Source: an uncultured Alphaproteobacteria bacterium (GTDB taxonomy: Bacteria > Pseudomonadota > Alphaproteobacteria > RF32 > CAG-239). Taken from it: a stretch of DNA of 5,275 nucleotides. Numbering within the stretch: position 1 is the stretch's first letter; every line of letters starts with the position of its first letter. Where the stretch lies: assembly GCA_944392285.1 (NCBI GenBank), contig CALXWF010000095.1:1-5275 (forward strand), in the 5' to 3' direction. The position numbers and the translations under genes are program-made. The notes beneath the pieces are model-generated. The model was given only the letters and a program-made list of their open reading frames with translations. It ran no database searches and was not told the origin of the DNA. Positions 4,823 to 5,275 of this stretch are shown piece by piece.

Positions 4823-5275
4823 ACTTCCGGCTCAGATATTTATCCAGCAACGGCGTGCTGCTGGAATTTGAGCTTGAAGTTTGTTTTACCTCACGCACAG
4901 GCTTTTGCGGTTGAACGCGACGTACCGGTCGTTTGGCTTCGCGCTTTTGAAGTTGGCGCGATTTTTCAATCCGCGGCCGGTGTGGCAACGGGCGAACCGT
5001 AGGCCGGTAGTTTGGGTGGGCATCACGATATATCGGCGTATAACGCCCGCTATAAGGTGTCATATCCGGATGTCCGTGTTTAATACCGTTTCCAATCGCT
5101 CTTAGACAATGCAGGGTGTGATCCCAAGCATAGGCTGTGTAAGCTACACAATCTAAGAAGTGATAAGTCCCATACAGCCAGGCCATGACTTTTTCCCATC
5201 CTTCAGAATAATTATATCGACGACAGGCAGAGGCCCTCGTTTCTATAATAGAACCGTCGGAATAAGCATAAAAGT
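4821..5275 (-). CDS. Hypothetical protein with basic Pro/Arg-rich C-terminus (5' end outside window)
   Basis: I do not recognise this protein. The reading frame is open from its TAA (4821-4823) to the right edge, giving 150 visible residues. An ATG at 5186-5184 would give 121 residues, but 29 further in-frame codons upstream contain no stop and read like real protein (FYAYSDGSIIETRA, then YNYSEGWEKV before that Met). The AAGGA before the ATG is 12 nt away, a poor spacing. I therefore favour a start beyond the window. Numbered from the internal Met, residues 1-40 are aromatic-rich with Cys13 and Cys27. Residues 40-105 are rich in Pro, Arg, Tyr and Lys (RYTPIYRDAHPNYRPTVRP and a KRPVRRVQPQKPVREVK stretch). 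The end is a Ser-rich linker and LLDKYLSRK. The basic tail could bind nucleic acid or another polyanion, but that is speculation. It converges on the acetyltransferase gene across a shared terminator. Confidence 0.7.
   Translation of the reverse strand, partial: FYAYSDGSIIETRASACRRYNYSEGWEKVMAWLYGTYHFLDCVAYTAYAWDHTLHCLRAIGNGIKHGHPDMTPYSGRYTPIYRDAHPNYRPTVRPLPHRPRIEKSRQLQKREAKRPVRRVQPQKPVREVKQTSSSNSSSTPLLDKYLSRK

Noticed and set aside
4821..5186. Annotating the last gene as complete from the ATG at 5186
   Set aside because: The frame stays open to the window end with protein-like sequence and the ribosome binding site for this ATG is poorly spaced; treated as 5'-partial instead.

Overview
The window is a stretch of chromosome from an AT-rich bacterium, most likely an alphaproteobacterium. 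S2 opens in the alphaproteobacterial style (MTLPTFTLRQMVEAGVHFGH), EF-Ts has the longer (about 300-residue) form common in that class, and the type IIA topoisomerase subunit is a compact ParE ending in FVEDLDI. The dense intergenic palindromes and low GC resemble uncultured host-associated alphaproteobacteria, but this is an inference from style and no species can be named.

Layout, left to right. Positions 1-140 hold no gene. They carry two related palindromic repeats and a related-looking tail, of the kind dispersed between genes. A strong minus-strand terminator (145-181) ends the rpsB-tsf operon. tsf (201-1127) and rpsB (1229-2047) are read leftward, so rpsB comes first. The 101-nt gap between them encodes an unusually long RNA hairpin. 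Upstream of rpsB is a divergent control region (2048-2323) with a structured rpsB leader, a nested inverted repeat at the probable promoter, phased A-tracts, and a short parE leader on the other strand.

Rightward from 2324 is parE (topoisomerase IV subunit B, complete), whose stop codon overlaps the start of a YiaC-like GNAT acetyltransferase gene (ATGA, 4309-4312). A 12-bp hairpin at 4787-4814, with T-runs on both sides, separates this pair from a leftward gene that enters from the right edge. That gene is an unrecognised protein with a basic, Pro/Arg-rich C-terminus. It is open to the window end, so its true start probably lies outside.

The genes are core housekeeping functions: translation (S2, EF-Ts) on one strand and chromosome decatenation (ParE) on the other. 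The unusual material is non-coding or local: (i) the rpsB leader, which can fold as a three-way junction with a competing or pseudoknotted pairing that reaches the Shine-Dalgarno sequence; (ii) a 21-bp intercistronic hairpin whose four G-U wobbles can form only in the rpsB-tsf mRNA; (iii) a CPKCG cysteine cluster inside EF-Ts. No mobile element, CRISPR array, tRNA or rRNA was seen.
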